A stretch of 59,152 nucleotides of DNA from Methylophilaceae bacterium. GTDB taxonomy: Bacteria; Pseudomonadota; Gammaproteobacteria; Burkholderiales; Methylophilaceae. A program made the position numbers and the translations under genes. Below the pieces are notes generated by a model. It ran no database searches. It saw nothing but the letters and a program-made list of their open reading frames with translations, and was not told the origin of the DNA. Of the stretch, positions 45,216 through 54,537 are shown piece after piece (the stretch's first letter is position 1; each line of letters opens with the position of its first letter). Location of the stretch: the NCBI GenBank assembly GCA_947451235.1, contig CANFZA010000003.1, positions 1 to 59,152 on the forward strand, in the 5' to 3' direction.

Positions 45216-47117
45216 ATGCGCATTCAACTTTTACCCGACCAACTTATCAGCCAAATTGCCGCCGGCGAGGTGGTAGAACGTCCAGCTTCTGCCTTAAAAG
45301 AATTGCTGGAAAATAGCTTAGATGCAGGCAGTACCGACATTCAAGTGTCATTAGTGCAGGGCGGTGTAAAGCAATTAAGAGTGGCCGATAATGGCAACGG
45401 CATTGCCGAGGAAGATTTGGCACTGGCGCTAACGCGTCACGCCACCAGTAAAATCGCCAGTTTAGAAGATTTAGAGTCAGTCGCCAGTTTAGGCTTTAGG
45501 GGCGAGGCGCTGGCAAGTATTGCCTCAGTTTCGCGCACCTTAATTAATAGCCGTTTGGCCGAAAGCAAACACGCTTGGCGGATTACTTCTGATGGCAGTG
45601 ACATTTCCGCCATAGAACCTGCGGCGCTGGATGCTGGCACGGTGATTGAAGTGAATGATTTATATTTCAACACACCTGCGCGACGTAAATTTTTAAAAAC
45701 CGAAGGCACGGAATTTGGCCATTGCGAAGCGGCTTTTAATCGCGTGGCACTATCGCGGCCAGATGTCGCTTTTATGCTGCAACACAATGGCAGAGCGCTT
45801 AGCCGCTATGCGATTGGCGAACCTAGCAAGAGATTCGGTGAGGTTTTAGGTGCAGACTTTGCAGCCGAAACGATTAGCGTAGATGAATCTGCCGCAGGGT
45901 TACGTTTATGGGGAGTAGCGGCAAAACCGACCTTTAATCGCCACAAAAGTGACACGCAATATGTGTATGTAAACGGCCGTTTTGTGCGCGATAAATTGAT
46001 TTCGCACGCCATACGCCAAGCGTATCAAGATGTATTGCACCATGACAGACACCCAGCGTATGTGCTGTTTATTGAGCTAGACCCCAATTTAGTGGATGTA
46101 AATGTACATCCAAGTAAAACTGAAGTCAGGTTTAGAGATGGGCAAGCCATCCATAGGTTTATTTTTCATTCCTTGCATAAAGCGCTAGGCACGCCAACAG
46201 GTGTATCTAATGCTTCTACGGCGAATCAGGCGGCGTTTAATCCGTTTGCAAACGCAGCTTTTTCTAATAATTCACCGCTTGCAAATTCACAGTCTGCAAA
46301 TTACACGCCAAGCCCTTATCCCCAGTATCAAGCGCAAATTAACCTAAATGCGAATGAACCGAATAGTTTTTATCAAACTTTGTTTGGCAATATTGGGGCT
46401 GCAAACACGCAAAATAATGCTGAAATATCAGGTTTGCAAGGCGCTAACTACGGCGCTGCTGGCGTTACTGATTCAGACTATCAAACCAAAGACAACTTTG
46501 CGCAAAATGACTTTCCTTTAGGATTCGCTGTCGCGCAAATTCATGGCGTGTATGTATTAGCACAAAACTCGCTAGGCTTAGTGGTGATTGATATGCACGC
46601 TGCCCATGAGCGCATTATGTACGAGCAACTTAAAAATGCACTAGACGGCAAAGATGGCTCAAAAACTGTCGCCATGCAGCCTTTGTTAATCCCAGTCAGC
46701 TTTACTGCTGATAGATTGGAAGTGGCCACCGTGCAAGAAGCCCTAGCCAGCAACGATAATAGTTTAGAGCAACTAGGCTTTGATATTGCCATATTATCGC
46801 CCAGTACTTTAGCCGTGCGCGCCGTGCCTACTATGTTACAAAATGCCGATGCGGTCATTCTGGCCAAAGATGTATTACGCGATTTACGAGAATTTGGCGC
46901 CAGCCGCGCCTTAACCGAACGCAGAAACGAACTGCTAGGCACAATGGCCTGCCACGCAGCTGTGCGTGCCAACCGACAGCTGACAATTCCAGAAATGAAC
47001 GCATTACTGCGTGATATGGAAGCTACTGAGCGCTCCGGCATGTGTAATCACGGTAGGCCAACTTGGTTTCAAGTCTCTATTACGGACTTGGACAAGATGT
47101 TTATGCGGGGTAAGTAA
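45216..47117 (+). CDS. mutL: DNA mismatch repair protein MutL
   Basis: Connects MutS recognition to strand incision. It has 633 residues. The N-terminal GHKL ATPase (about 1-330) has IAAGEVVERP, LLENSLDAGS, ADNGNGI and GFRGEALASI. A variable linker (about 335-440) is rich in N, Q, S, A and Y. The C-terminal dimerisation domain carries DMHAAHERIMYE, which matches the D-x-H-A-x2-E-x4-E endonuclease motif, and CNHGRPTW, the matching CPHGRP-type metal motif, so this MutL probably nicks DNA itself, unlike E. coli MutL. Its ATG has no strong ribosome binding site. Downstream, a toxin-antitoxin pair separates it from miaA. Confidence 0.96.
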   Translation: MRIQLLPDQLISQIAAGEVVERPASALKELLENSLDAGSTDIQVSLVQGGVKQLRVADNGNGIAEEDLALALTRHATSKIASLEDLESVASLGFRGEALASIASVSRTLINSRLAESKHAWRITSDGSDISAIEPAALDAGTVIEVNDLYFNTPARRKFLKTEGTEFGHCEAAFNRVALSRPDVAFMLQHNGRALSRYAIGEPSKRFGEVLGADFAAETISVDESAAGLRLWGVAAKPTFNRHKSDTQYVYVNGRFVRDKLISHAIRQAYQDVLHHDRHPAYVLFIELDPNLVDVNVHPSKTEVRFRDGQAIHRFIFHSLHKALGTPTGVSNASTANQAAFNPFANAAFSNNSPLANSQSANYTPSPYPQYQAQINLNANEPNSFYQTLFGNIGAANTQNNAEISGLQGANYGAAGVTDSDYQTKDNFAQNDFPLGFAVAQIHGVYVLAQNSLGLVVIDMHAAHERIMYEQLKNALDGKDGSKTVAMQPLLIPVSFTADRLEVATVQEALASNDNSLEQLGFDIAILSPSTLAVRAVPTMLQNADAVILAKDVLRDLREFGASRALTERRNELLGTMACHAAVRANRQLTIPEMNALLRDMEATERSGMCNHGRPTWFQVSITDLDKMFMRGK

Positions 47118-47258
47118 GTGTGATAATCGCCCTTAGTCAAACACCCTTAGACAAACTCTAGGCAAACGATAGAATATTTAACCGGCAGGGTGTGCAAAAC
47201 GCTTTAATTTCACACACCAACCATCCGCAATTCAAGCTGAACTTACACACCTTGATTT

Positions 47259-47277
47259 ATCGTACGCAATATCGTAC
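47259..47277. promoter_or_regulatory. Putative YefM-type operator
   Basis: Two ATCGTAC copies (47259-47265 and 47271-47277) lie 12 bases apart, each containing a GTAC core. In the E. coli yefM-yoeB operator, TGTACA cores have a 12-bp centre-to-centre distance, so this is a good match in layout. It is 28 bases upstream of the antitoxin ATG and overlaps a likely promoter (TTGATT at 47253). Confidence 0.6.
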
Positions 47278-47305
47278 CATTAATAAAAATTACATTAAGC
47301 TAATC

Positions 47306-47548
47306 ATGCAAACTTTATCCGCCAGCACTGCCCGCACTAATCTTTATCGCCTGATAGACGAGGCTAGCAGTTCGCATCAACCCATCGTTATTACCGGTAA
47401 GCGCAATAATGCCGTACTGGTTTCACAAGAAGACTGGTCTGCCATTCAAGAGACTTTGTTTTTGTTATCGGTGCCCAATATGCGCGAATCGATACGCGAG
47501 GGCATGAACACGCCTATAAGTGAACTTGCCATTAGTTTAGATTGGTAA
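47306..47548 (+). CDS. YefM/PhD-family antitoxin
   Basis: Antitoxin of 80 residues that should bind its own operator and neutralise the toxin encoded just after it. The N-terminal DNA-binding part reads MQTLSASTARTNLYRLIDEA, then PIVITGKRNNAVLVSQEDW, a clear YefM/PhD fold signature; the C-terminal part (VPNMRESIREGMNTPISELA) would wrap the toxin. The open frame starts 38 codons earlier, but the conserved start is ATG 47306. Toxin translation begins three bases after its stop. The pair lies between mutL and miaA, which are usually adjacent. Confidence 0.9.
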   Translation: MQTLSASTARTNLYRLIDEASSSHQPIVITGKRNNAVLVSQEDWSAIQETLFLLSVPNMRESIREGMNTPISELAISLDW

Positions 47549-47550
47549 TC

Positions 47551-47817
47551 ATGTCGCAATATCAACTGCTTTATACTAAAGCCGCGCAAAAAGATGCTAA
47601 AAACTTAAGTGCGGCAGGACTTAAAGATAAGGCTTTGTTGCTGCTATCAATTGTTGCAGAAAACCCCTTTAAAAACCCGCCACCGTATGAAAAGTTAATT
47701 GGCGATTTACTCGGTGCCTATTCGCGTCGTATCAACATACAGCATCGCTTGGTTTATCAAGTATTGGAAGCTGAAAAGGTCGTAAAAGTGCTTAGACTAT
47801 GGACGCATTATGAATAA
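47551..47817 (+). CDS. YoeB/Txe-family mRNA interferase toxin
   Basis: RelE-fold toxin of 88 residues, expected to cut mRNA at the ribosomal A site. It contains [15 protein letters not shown] and ends RLWTHYE, which correspond to the substrate-binding Arg and the catalytic C-terminal His-Tyr region of YoeB; the Glu in the middle helix (IVAENPF) also fits. TTG 47542 would give three extra residues, but ATG 47551 is the better start. Its last eight bases overlap the miaA start codon, so miaA may be translated from the toxin-antitoxin message. Confidence 0.9.
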   Translation: MSQYQLLYTKAAQKDAKNLSAAGLKDKALLLLSIVAENPFKNPPPYEKLIGDLLGAYSRRINIQHRLVYQVLEAEKVVKVLRLWTHYE

Positions 47818-48790
47818 TAGTTTTATGAATAAAGATGACGCGCCATTACCGCCAGCTATTTTCCTAATGGGCCCAACCGCTAGCGGCAAAACTGGCGCGG
47901 CAGTTTCGCTTATTTCCAAGCTAGACGTAGAAATTATCAGCGTAGATTCTGCCTTAGTATTCAAAGACATGAACATAGGCACGGCCAAACCTGAAGCGGA
48001 CATTTTAGAAAAAGCGCCGCATCATTTGATTGATATTATCGACCCAACTAGCGCTTATTCAGCGGCAAACTTCAGAAGTGATGCTTTACGCTTAATGGCA
48101 GATATTACTGCACGCGGCAAAATCCCATTATTAGTGGGCGGTACCATGTTGTATTTTAAAGCCTTAGAAGAAGGCTTAAGCGGTTTACCTGAAGCTAACC
48201 CTGAAGTACGTGCAACCTTAGATGCCGAAGCCGCAAAAATCGGCTGGCCAGCCATGCACAGCAAACTTGCGGAAATTGACCCGGTAACAGCTGCAAGATT
48301 AGAGCCTAATGACACACAGCGTATACAGCGTGCTTTAGAAGTGTATGAAATTGCTGGCGAAACCATGTCTAGTTTATTTGCAAAGCAAACTAGTGAGGCA
48401 TTGCCTTATCAGTTGCTTAAAATATCACTGGTGCCTAGCGATAGAAAAGTTTTGCATGAGCGTATTGCTGTGAGGTTTGACCAGATGCTAGCCGCTGGTT
48501 TTGTGGATGAGGTGCGGGCGCTGATGGTTAAATATCCTACATTAACGCCAGAATCAACGGCTATGCGCTGTGTCGGTTATCGACAAGCTTTAGAACACTT
48601 GGCAGGCGAATATGATATTACTGAATTGCGCGATAGAGGCATATTTGCAACGCGCCAATTGGCTAAGCGCCAGTTAACTTGGTTACGCGGTATGAAAGAT
48701 ATAGTTGAGTTGGATTGCTTGGAGGCTGATTTAAACGCATTGGTACTAAATGAAATAACGCGGTTTATTATAAATACGCAAGACCAGTAA
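47810..48790 (+). CDS. miaA: tRNA dimethylallyltransferase
   Basis: Adds the isopentenyl group to A37 of tRNAs that read UNN codons, the first step to ms2i6A. It has 326 residues. The P-loop is MGPTASGKT (20-28), followed by [20 protein letters not shown], the conserved [16 protein letters not shown], and [11 protein letters not shown] with the C-terminal zinc-free tail. The start overlaps the toxin gene by eight bases; ATG 47825 is an alternative. miaA normally follows mutL directly, but a toxin-antitoxin pair lies between them here. No hfq follows. Confidence 0.95.
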   Translation: MNNSFMNKDDAPLPPAIFLMGPTASGKTGAAVSLISKLDVEIISVDSALVFKDMNIGTAKPEADILEKAPHHLIDIIDPTSAYSAANFRSDALRLMADITARGKIPLLVGGTMLYFKALEEGLSGLPEANPEVRATLDAEAAKIGWPAMHSKLAEIDPVTAARLEPNDTQRIQRALEVYEIAGETMSSLFAKQTSEALPYQLLKISLVPSDRKVLHERIAVRFDQMLAAGFVDEVRALMVKYPTLTPESTAMRCVGYRQALEHLAGEYDITELRDRGIFATRQLAKRQLTWLRGMKDIVELDCLEADLNALVLNEITRFIINTQDQ

Positions 48791-48836
48791 CTGAGTAGTG
48801 TAAGTAAAATTTTTGTATTTACCCAAGATTGCTATG

Positions 48837-48862
48837 GTGGGCAAGATGAAATATTTGCCCAC
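48837..48862. terminator. Stem-loop between convergent miaA and dapC
   Basis: GTGGGCAA (48837-48844) pairs with TTGCCCAC (48855-48862) around a 10-base loop. No good T-tract follows on the plus strand, and the minus strand has only a few T residues, so it may be a weak bidirectional terminator. Confidence 0.55.
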
Positions 48863-48906
48863 ACTACCTTTGGATTTCAGCCAAATAAACAATTACTTAT
48901 CTAATG

Positions 48907-50091
48907 TTAAAGCTGTGTAATCCGTTTCGCTGCTTCCACACATTCTTGCAAACTTGCCACCAAGGCCAAGCGCACAAAGCCTAAGCCCGGATTCACGCCA
49001 TGCGCTTCACGCGCTAAATAACTGCCCGGCAATACCGTCACATTAAAGTCACGATACAGCCTTAGAGCAAACTCGGTATCAGCCAAATTACTCCTAGCCC
49101 ATAAATAAAACGCGGCATCTGGCTTTTCAACTTGCAATACGCCACTTAATAATGGGGTGACTATTTCAAATTTTTCTGCATAAAGTCTGCGATTTTCAAT
49201 CACATGCGCTTCGTCGTTCCAAGCCGTTGCGCTGGCGGCTTGTACGGCGGGGTTCATCGCGCAGCCATGATAAGTGCGGTATAACGCAAATTTCTCTATA
49301 ATTTTTTCATCGCCAGCGACAAAGCCTGAACGCATACCCGGCACGTTTGAGCGCTTAGAAAGTGAGCTAAAAATAACCAGGTTTTTGTAATCTCTACCAA
49401 GCTTATGCGCGGCTTGCAAAGCGCCCAAGGGAGGATTTGCTTCGTCAAAATAAATTTCTGAATAGCATTCATCGGCAGCAATTACAAAGCCGTATTTGTC
49501 TGATAATTCAAAAATGGTTTGCCATTGAGCTAGGCTCATCACTTTGCCAGATGGGTTGCCTGGGCTACAAACATAGGCCAGTTGCGTGCGCTTAAGCACT
49601 TCAACCGGCACGCTTTCAAAATCCATTGCGTGGTCATTTTCAGGCAAAGTATTTAAGAAATAAGGCTCCGCACCGGCTAAAAATGCCGCGCCTTCGTATA
49701 TTTGATAAAAAGGGTTTGGCGAAATCACCACAGGGTTTGGTTTTGACTGATCAATAATTAATTGCGCAAAGGCGAACAATGCCTCACGACTGCCGGTCAC
49801 AGGTAATATCGCTGTTTCAGGATTTAACAGTGGCAGGTTATAACGGCGTGAAATCCAGTTAGAAATGGCTTCACGTAATGCCAATGAGCCTATCGTAGTT
49901 GGGTAACTAGCTAAACCAGCCAAATTATTCACCAAGGCGTCTTTAATTAACTGCGGTGTGGCGTGTTTTGGCTCACCAATAGATAAATTAATGGGAGAAT
50001 AAGCAGGGTTAGGTGTTACGCCTTTAAATAAGTCGCGCAAGCGCTGAAAGGGGTAAGGTTGTAACAAATTAAGATTAGGATTCATAGGCAT
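48907..50091 (-). CDS. dapC: N-succinyldiaminopimelate aminotransferase
   Basis: PLP enzyme of the succinylase branch of lysine/diaminopimelate biosynthesis: transfers an amino group from glutamate to succinyl-amino-ketopimelate. It has 394 residues, class I/II aminotransferase fold, with YPTTIGSLALREAI, SPNPFYQIYEGAA, the NPSGKV block, ADECYSEIYF and the PLP lysine in SLSKRSNVPGMRSGF. The close match to DapC rather than AspC is from the start MNPNLNLLQPYPFQRLRDL and the SIGEPKHATP motif. Convergent with miaA and divergent from the EamA transporter. No dapD or dapE is nearby. Confidence 0.9.
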   Translation of the reverse strand: MPMNPNLNLLQPYPFQRLRDLFKGVTPNPAYSPINLSIGEPKHATPQLIKDALVNNLAGLASYPTTIGSLALREAISNWISRRYNLPLLNPETAILPVTGSREALFAFAQLIIDQSKPNPVVISPNPFYQIYEGAAFLAGAEPYFLNTLPENDHAMDFESVPVEVLKRTQLAYVCSPGNPSGKVMSLAQWQTIFELSDKYGFVIAADECYSEIYFDEANPPLGALQAAHKLGRDYKNLVIFSSLSKRSNVPGMRSGFVAGDEKIIEKFALYRTYHGCAMNPAVQAASATAWNDEAHVIENRRLYAEKFEIVTPLLSGVLQVEKPDAAFYLWARSNLADTEFALRLYRDFNVTVLPGSYLAREAHGVNPGLGFVRLALVASLQECVEAAKRITQL

Positions 50092-50170
50092 TATTGTAAA
50101 CTAGCCGCCAAGTATCAGTAAGTTTAAGTTGCAAAATTGTGACCAATATAAAAAATAAGTTGAACATAAA

Positions 50171-51076
50171 ATGAGTCTTAATCAACCGAAGTTCCTTGTC
50201 AGTAGCGCTTTTATCCATAGCGCTAGCCTGCTACTTGCGGCACTGTGCTGGGGGGTTGTTTGGTATCCATATCGATTAATGGCGCAGGCAGGTGTGGCGG
50301 CTGTTTCTGCGAGCTTTTACACATACTCAACTGTGATAATTTTGGCCGGTATTGTCTGTTTCAGGCATTGGCGCGGTATCTTTAAACTACCCTTGAGCAT
50401 TTTTTGGCTTGCCCTAGCGGCAGGCTGGACTAATCTAGCTTATGTGCTTGCTGTGATAGATGGCGAGGTCATGCGGGTGATGCTGTTATTTTATCTATCG
50501 CCATTATGGACCTTGATACTCGCCCATTTTTGGCTCAAAGAACACATAGATAAACGCGGTTTGATGATTATGGCTTTATCGCTGATGGGGGCGTTTATTA
50601 TGCTTTATGACATCACAGGTAAGGCTAGCGCTTGGCCGCTACCTAGAAATACCGCTGAGTGGTTTGCTTTAACTTCGGGTATTGGATTTGCCATAAGTAA
50701 TGTGATCACTAGAAAGTCGACGCACTTAACTCTAAGAAGTAAATCATTTGCCGTGTGGGTAGGTGTACTATTAATGGCCATTTTAGCCATGCCATTGGTG
50801 AAGGAAACGATTCCTTCGCCAAGTTTTTTCAGCTTAAACGAATGCTTAGTTATATTAGCCATTGCCTTGTCATTGATTGCTGCAACGCTACTAACGCAAT
50901 ACGGCATTACACAAATGCCGGCTACACGCGCTTCTGTACTTTTTTTGTTTGAGTTGGTGGTTGCCGCGGTGACTTCCTACTTTTTAGCAAATGAAACGAT
51001 GGCCATAAACGAATGGATAGGCGGTAGTTTAATTGTTGCAGCCTCTATATTCGCCGCATTAATTAATCACGACTAA
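50171..51076 (+). CDS. EamA/DMT-superfamily transporter
   Basis: Inner-membrane permease of 301 residues with about ten hydrophobic segments in two homologous EamA halves (about 15-145 and 165-300), typical of drug/metabolite transporters (for example RhaT/YdcZ/EamA exporters of amino acids or metabolites). Its substrate cannot be inferred; the neighbouring dapC does not prove a diaminopimelate or lysine link. Divergent from dapC with 79 bases between starts. Confidence 0.88.
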   Translation: MSLNQPKFLVSSAFIHSASLLLAALCWGVVWYPYRLMAQAGVAAVSASFYTYSTVIILAGIVCFRHWRGIFKLPLSIFWLALAAGWTNLAYVLAVIDGEVMRVMLLFYLSPLWTLILAHFWLKEHIDKRGLMIMALSLMGAFIMLYDITGKASAWPLPRNTAEWFALTSGIGFAISNVITRKSTHLTLRSKSFAVWVGVLLMAILAMPLVKETIPSPSFFSLNECLVILAIALSLIAATLLTQYGITQMPATRASVLFLFELVVAAVTSYFLANETMAINEWIGGSLIVAASIFAALINHD

Positions 51077-51139
51077 TGGCTAAATGCCAGCCACTACTCT
51101 CTAATGACTAAGGTCCATAATGACAAGCGGCTATGCGGA

Positions 51140-52234
51140 TTAGCTAAAGCTAGAATTACGATTAGCCTCAGCAGCAAAGCGTATTTTTAGCGACAAATCA
51201 TTACGTGAATCGGCATTAGCCAGCGCATTTTCTTCATAAATTTTACCGTTGGCTAGTAATTTAAACAAAGATTGATCAAAAGTGTGCATGCCAAAATCAC
51301 CGCTATCCGCCATAATTTCTTTGATGTCGCTTAGTTTATGTTTTTGAATAAGCTCAGCAATATACGGCGTGTTAATCATCAACTCTGTTGCAGCAACACG
51401 TTTGCTTAACTTTCCAGCAATTAAACGTTGGGAAAAAATCGCCACTAAATTCATCGCCATACCAAGCAGTAAGCCAGTTCTAGCATCTTCAGGAAAGAAT
51501 GAAATCACGCGTTCCAACGCTTGGTTGGCGCTGTTTGCGTGGAGCGTTGCTAAACAAAGGTGACCTGTTTCGGCATAAGCTAAAGCGTTTTTCATGCCTT
51601 CCATATCGCGCACTTCACCAATTAAAATCACATCAGGTGCTTGGCGCATCGCATTTTTAAGGCCATTAGCAAAAGTAAGCGTATCTATGCCGACTTCGCG
51701 CTGGTCAACAACCGATTTCTTATGGTTATGTATAAATTCAATCGGGTCTTCAAGCGTTAGAATATGGCCGTTACAGTGGGTGTTACGGTGATCGATCATA
51801 GATGCCAACGTCGTTGATTTTCCTGATCCAGTGGCGCCCACCACCAAAATTAAACCACGTTTGCGCGTGATTAACTCTTTTAAGCTTTCAGGTAAGCCGA
51901 GCGAGTCTATCGTTGGGATTTCAGTTTTAATATGGCGTATCACCATGCCAACTTCGCCACGTTGTTTAAATACATTCACCCGAAAACGGCCGACATCTTT
52001 CTTGCTAATCGCAAAATTAGATTCTAAAGTCGCTTCAAATTCCAGTATTTGCTCAGGGCTCATTAAAGAGTAAGCAATTTCTTTCACCATGCCAGGTAAC
52101 ATACGTTGCGCATTAACCGGCAAAGTTTCGCCTTCAATCTGAATATGAATCGGCGCACCCGTACTAAAAAACAAATCGGAGCCGGTTTTTTCCAGCATAA
52201 ATTTTAAGATAGGGGTGATGTCAATTGCAGCCAT
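51140..52234 (-). CDS. pilU: Type IV pilus retraction ATPase, PilU/PilT type
   Basis: Hexameric motor that depolymerises type IV pili for twitching motility. It has 364 residues: N-terminal PAS-like domain, Walker A GATGSGKSTT (about 132-141), Asp box TLEDPIEFIH, Walker B ILIGEVRD, His box CLATLHANSA, and AIFSQRLIAGKL. The C-terminal extension and QREVGIDT fit PilU better than PilT; usually both exist as adjacent genes, but only this one lies in the window. AGGATAATTAAATG is a good ribosome binding site. Last gene of the minus-strand series from ycaO. Confidence 0.92.
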   Translation of the reverse strand: MAAIDITPILKFMLEKTGSDLFFSTGAPIHIQIEGETLPVNAQRMLPGMVKEIAYSLMSPEQILEFEATLESNFAISKKDVGRFRVNVFKQRGEVGMVIRHIKTEIPTIDSLGLPESLKELITRKRGLILVVGATGSGKSTTLASMIDHRNTHCNGHILTLEDPIEFIHNHKKSVVDQREVGIDTLTFANGLKNAMRQAPDVILIGEVRDMEGMKNALAYAETGHLCLATLHANSANQALERVISFFPEDARTGLLLGMAMNLVAIFSQRLIAGKLSKRVAATELMINTPYIAELIQKHKLSDIKEIMADSGDFGMHTFDQSLFKLLANGKIYEENALANADSRNDLSLKIRFAAEANRNSSFS

Positions 52235-52318
52235 TTAATTATCCTATGGTTATATCTTTTATGTTTTCATGACTTTAGCATGAAAGTTTATAAGGCTTGT
52301 TTGTAATCGCGCTAGTTT

Positions 52319-54475
52319 TTATTTAGAAAGATAACCTTGCCATATCGTTTGATAAATAGCTTCTAACGATTTGGCAAAATTGGCAGTATCAAACAGTGCA
52401 GAAGTCATTTTTTCAGCCTGTAATTTTTGCTTAATATCATCTAGCTCTATTTTATTTTTAGAGAGATAAAGTGCTTTATTTTCATAATCTTGCAGCGTAT
52501 AAGTAATAAGTTCAGTTAAGTCTGTAGCGCTTAATAAACTACCAGCCACGCGGGCGGCAAAGGTATCACCGACACAAGTGATAACTGGCACGCCCATCCA
52601 CAGCGCATCGCTACATGTAGTGTGGGCATTGTAGGGCAAAGTGTCTAAAAACAAGTCTGCATGCGCGTGGCGCGCAAGGTGGTCGGCAATGCTGACTCTA
52701 GGGGCGAATACTAATTTTTCTGCGCTTATGCCTAGTTTGGCGGCTTCATTGATTAAATTTTGTTTTGCCCAGATATTACAATCTAACAGCCAAAGTACGC
52801 TATTGGGCGTGGCTTTTAACAGGCGCATCCAAACCGTGAAAACTTCAGGCGTAATTTTAAAAGTCTGGTTAAAGCAGCAATACACAAAACTATCAGCGGG
52901 TAATTGGCAGGCTTCACGGCTAGGTGTTTGGCCTACTGGGCGTTTGCGGTCGTTTGGTTGATAGCAATGTGGCAATAGGGCTAGCTGTTCTGCGTAATGC
53001 GGCGCAGCTTCAATTGATGTGATAAAAGCATCGCTGAGTAGGTAATCAAACAAAGGCCGATTTTCAGCTTGCTGGTTGCTAGCCATGCCTCCCATAGTGC
53101 CGGCAAAACCTAGCCAATTTACATTGATAGGCGCAGGGCGTAAGGCGGCAATACCGCTACGACTGGTTTGTGTGAAGCCGGTTAAATCAACCAAAATATC
53201 AATTTGGCAGGCGTTGATTTTTTTTGCGGCATCTATTTCTGAAAGTGCTCGAATATCGTGAAATTGGTCAAAGCTTTTTTCTAATCTCATTCTGGCGCTA
53301 GATTTATCGTTAACACCATACGAAAACGCAACAATTTCAAATTGGCTACGGTCGTGCAACTCTATTAATTCGCTAATTAAAAATGCCAGCGGATGTAATC
53401 TAAAATCGGCAGACAGATAGCCGATTTTTATTTTTTTGCTTTTTGCTTTAGTGTCGCCAGCTAAGCTGCCACCCGCCAAATTATCAGCCAAAGAAAAAGT
53501 GAAATTAAGCGTTTTTCCATGTTCAAGTAACGCTGCATAACGATTCGCTACCCAGTTGTTTGCACAGGTTTTTTGTTCTGCGGCGGTGGTAGTTGGCATG
53601 GCTAAAAAAGCAAATGGCGATATTTGTGCTTGTGGCACGGTGTTTACCCAATGGCGTATCTCTGCAACATCTGCCTGCAAGCCTTGCCAATCACAAATGT
53701 GCTGCTTTTGATGCACTAAATGCACTTTAGCGTGATAAAGCTTGGGGTTAATTTCTAACGCTTTGTGATAGCTGGCAATGGCTAAATCTAACTGACCAAG
53801 TTCACGCTGCACATTGCCTAAATTATTGTAAGTATCCGCATCATTGGGGTCTAATCGCATCGCCAATTGATAATTTTTTGCGGCATCGGCCGGCTTGCCT
53901 AACTCGCGTAGCGCATTTGCTAAGTTGTAGTAAAGTGCGGCATCTTGCGAATTAAATAATACCGCTTCAGCAAAGCAGGCTTCCGCTTGAGGATAATTGC
54001 CAGCAGCATGCGCTAGATTCCCCAATGAAGACAAGCAATGGCAAAGCGCCTCACGCACGCCTGCTTTCTTAGGTAGTATTCTAAGAACACGGCGATAATA
54101 GCCAGCAGCTTCTTCAAAACGGTTTAGCGCCAGTAAGGTATTGGCTAAACTCAGTTGCACATCTAAATCTTTAGGCTGAAGCAACACCACTTGCTGAAAG
54201 CTTTTTAAAGCCGCTTCAAGTTGATTATCTGCACTAAGCACCAAACCATAATTATTTAAATAATCTGAATTACGTGGGCTAATAACCAGCGCCTGTTTAA
54301 TGTAATTAACGGCGGCAGCGGCTCGATTTGTTTGATAGCAAATAATGCCCAGCATGTGTAGCGCATCAGCGTGGTTGGCCTGCAAAGCTAGCGTTTGCAG
54401 GAAAGCCGCTTCAGCTTCGGCTGATTTTCCAGCGCGGTACAGGGTGAGGGCGATTAAATATTGAGATTGCGACAT
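52319..54475 (-). CDS. TPR protein with O-GlcNAc transferase-like (GT41) domain
   Basis: 718 residues. The N-terminal half has about seven to eight tetratricopeptide repeats (about 1-260; e.g. ALYYNLANALRELGKPADAA, DTYNNLGNVQRELGQLDLAI), and the C-terminal half is a GT41-type catalytic domain: KIGYLSADFRLHPLA, VDLTGFTQTSRSGIAALRPA, VNWLGFAGTMGG, and FVYCCFNQTFKITPEVFTVW, FAPRVSIADHLARHAHADLF and DTLPYNAHTTCSDALWMGVP. Related bacterial proteins transfer GlcNAc or other sugars, some to proteins. Target here is unknown. It lies between mnmC and pilU; pilin or flagellin glycosylation is a possibility but only by location. Confidence 0.9.
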   Translation of the reverse strand: MSQSQYLIALTLYRAGKSAEAEAAFLQTLALQANHADALHMLGIICYQTNRAAAAVNYIKQALVISPRNSDYLNNYGLVLSADNQLEAALKSFQQVVLLQPKDLDVQLSLANTLLALNRFEEAAGYYRRVLRILPKKAGVREALCHCLSSLGNLAHAAGNYPQAEACFAEAVLFNSQDAALYYNLANALRELGKPADAAKNYQLAMRLDPNDADTYNNLGNVQRELGQLDLAIASYHKALEINPKLYHAKVHLVHQKQHICDWQGLQADVAEIRHWVNTVPQAQISPFAFLAMPTTTAAEQKTCANNWVANRYAALLEHGKTLNFTFSLADNLAGGSLAGDTKAKSKKIKIGYLSADFRLHPLAFLISELIELHDRSQFEIVAFSYGVNDKSSARMRLEKSFDQFHDIRALSEIDAAKKINACQIDILVDLTGFTQTSRSGIAALRPAPINVNWLGFAGTMGGMASNQQAENRPLFDYLLSDAFITSIEAAPHYAEQLALLPHCYQPNDRKRPVGQTPSREACQLPADSFVYCCFNQTFKITPEVFTVWMRLLKATPNSVLWLLDCNIWAKQNLINEAAKLGISAEKLVFAPRVSIADHLARHAHADLFLDTLPYNAHTTCSDALWMGVPVITCVGDTFAARVAGSLLSATDLTELITYTLQDYENKALYLSKNKIELDDIKQKLQAEKMTSALFDTANFAKSLEAIYQTIWQGYLSK

Positions 54476-54537
54476 GGCGTGATTTTAACCTGAAACTTAT
54501 GCGTAAATTTGCTTGGCTTATGATTTTGCCTATTCTA

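Noticed and set aside
46541-47041. 166-codon frame antisense to mutL
   Set aside because: It overlaps the conserved MutL C-terminal domain and shows no signature of its own.
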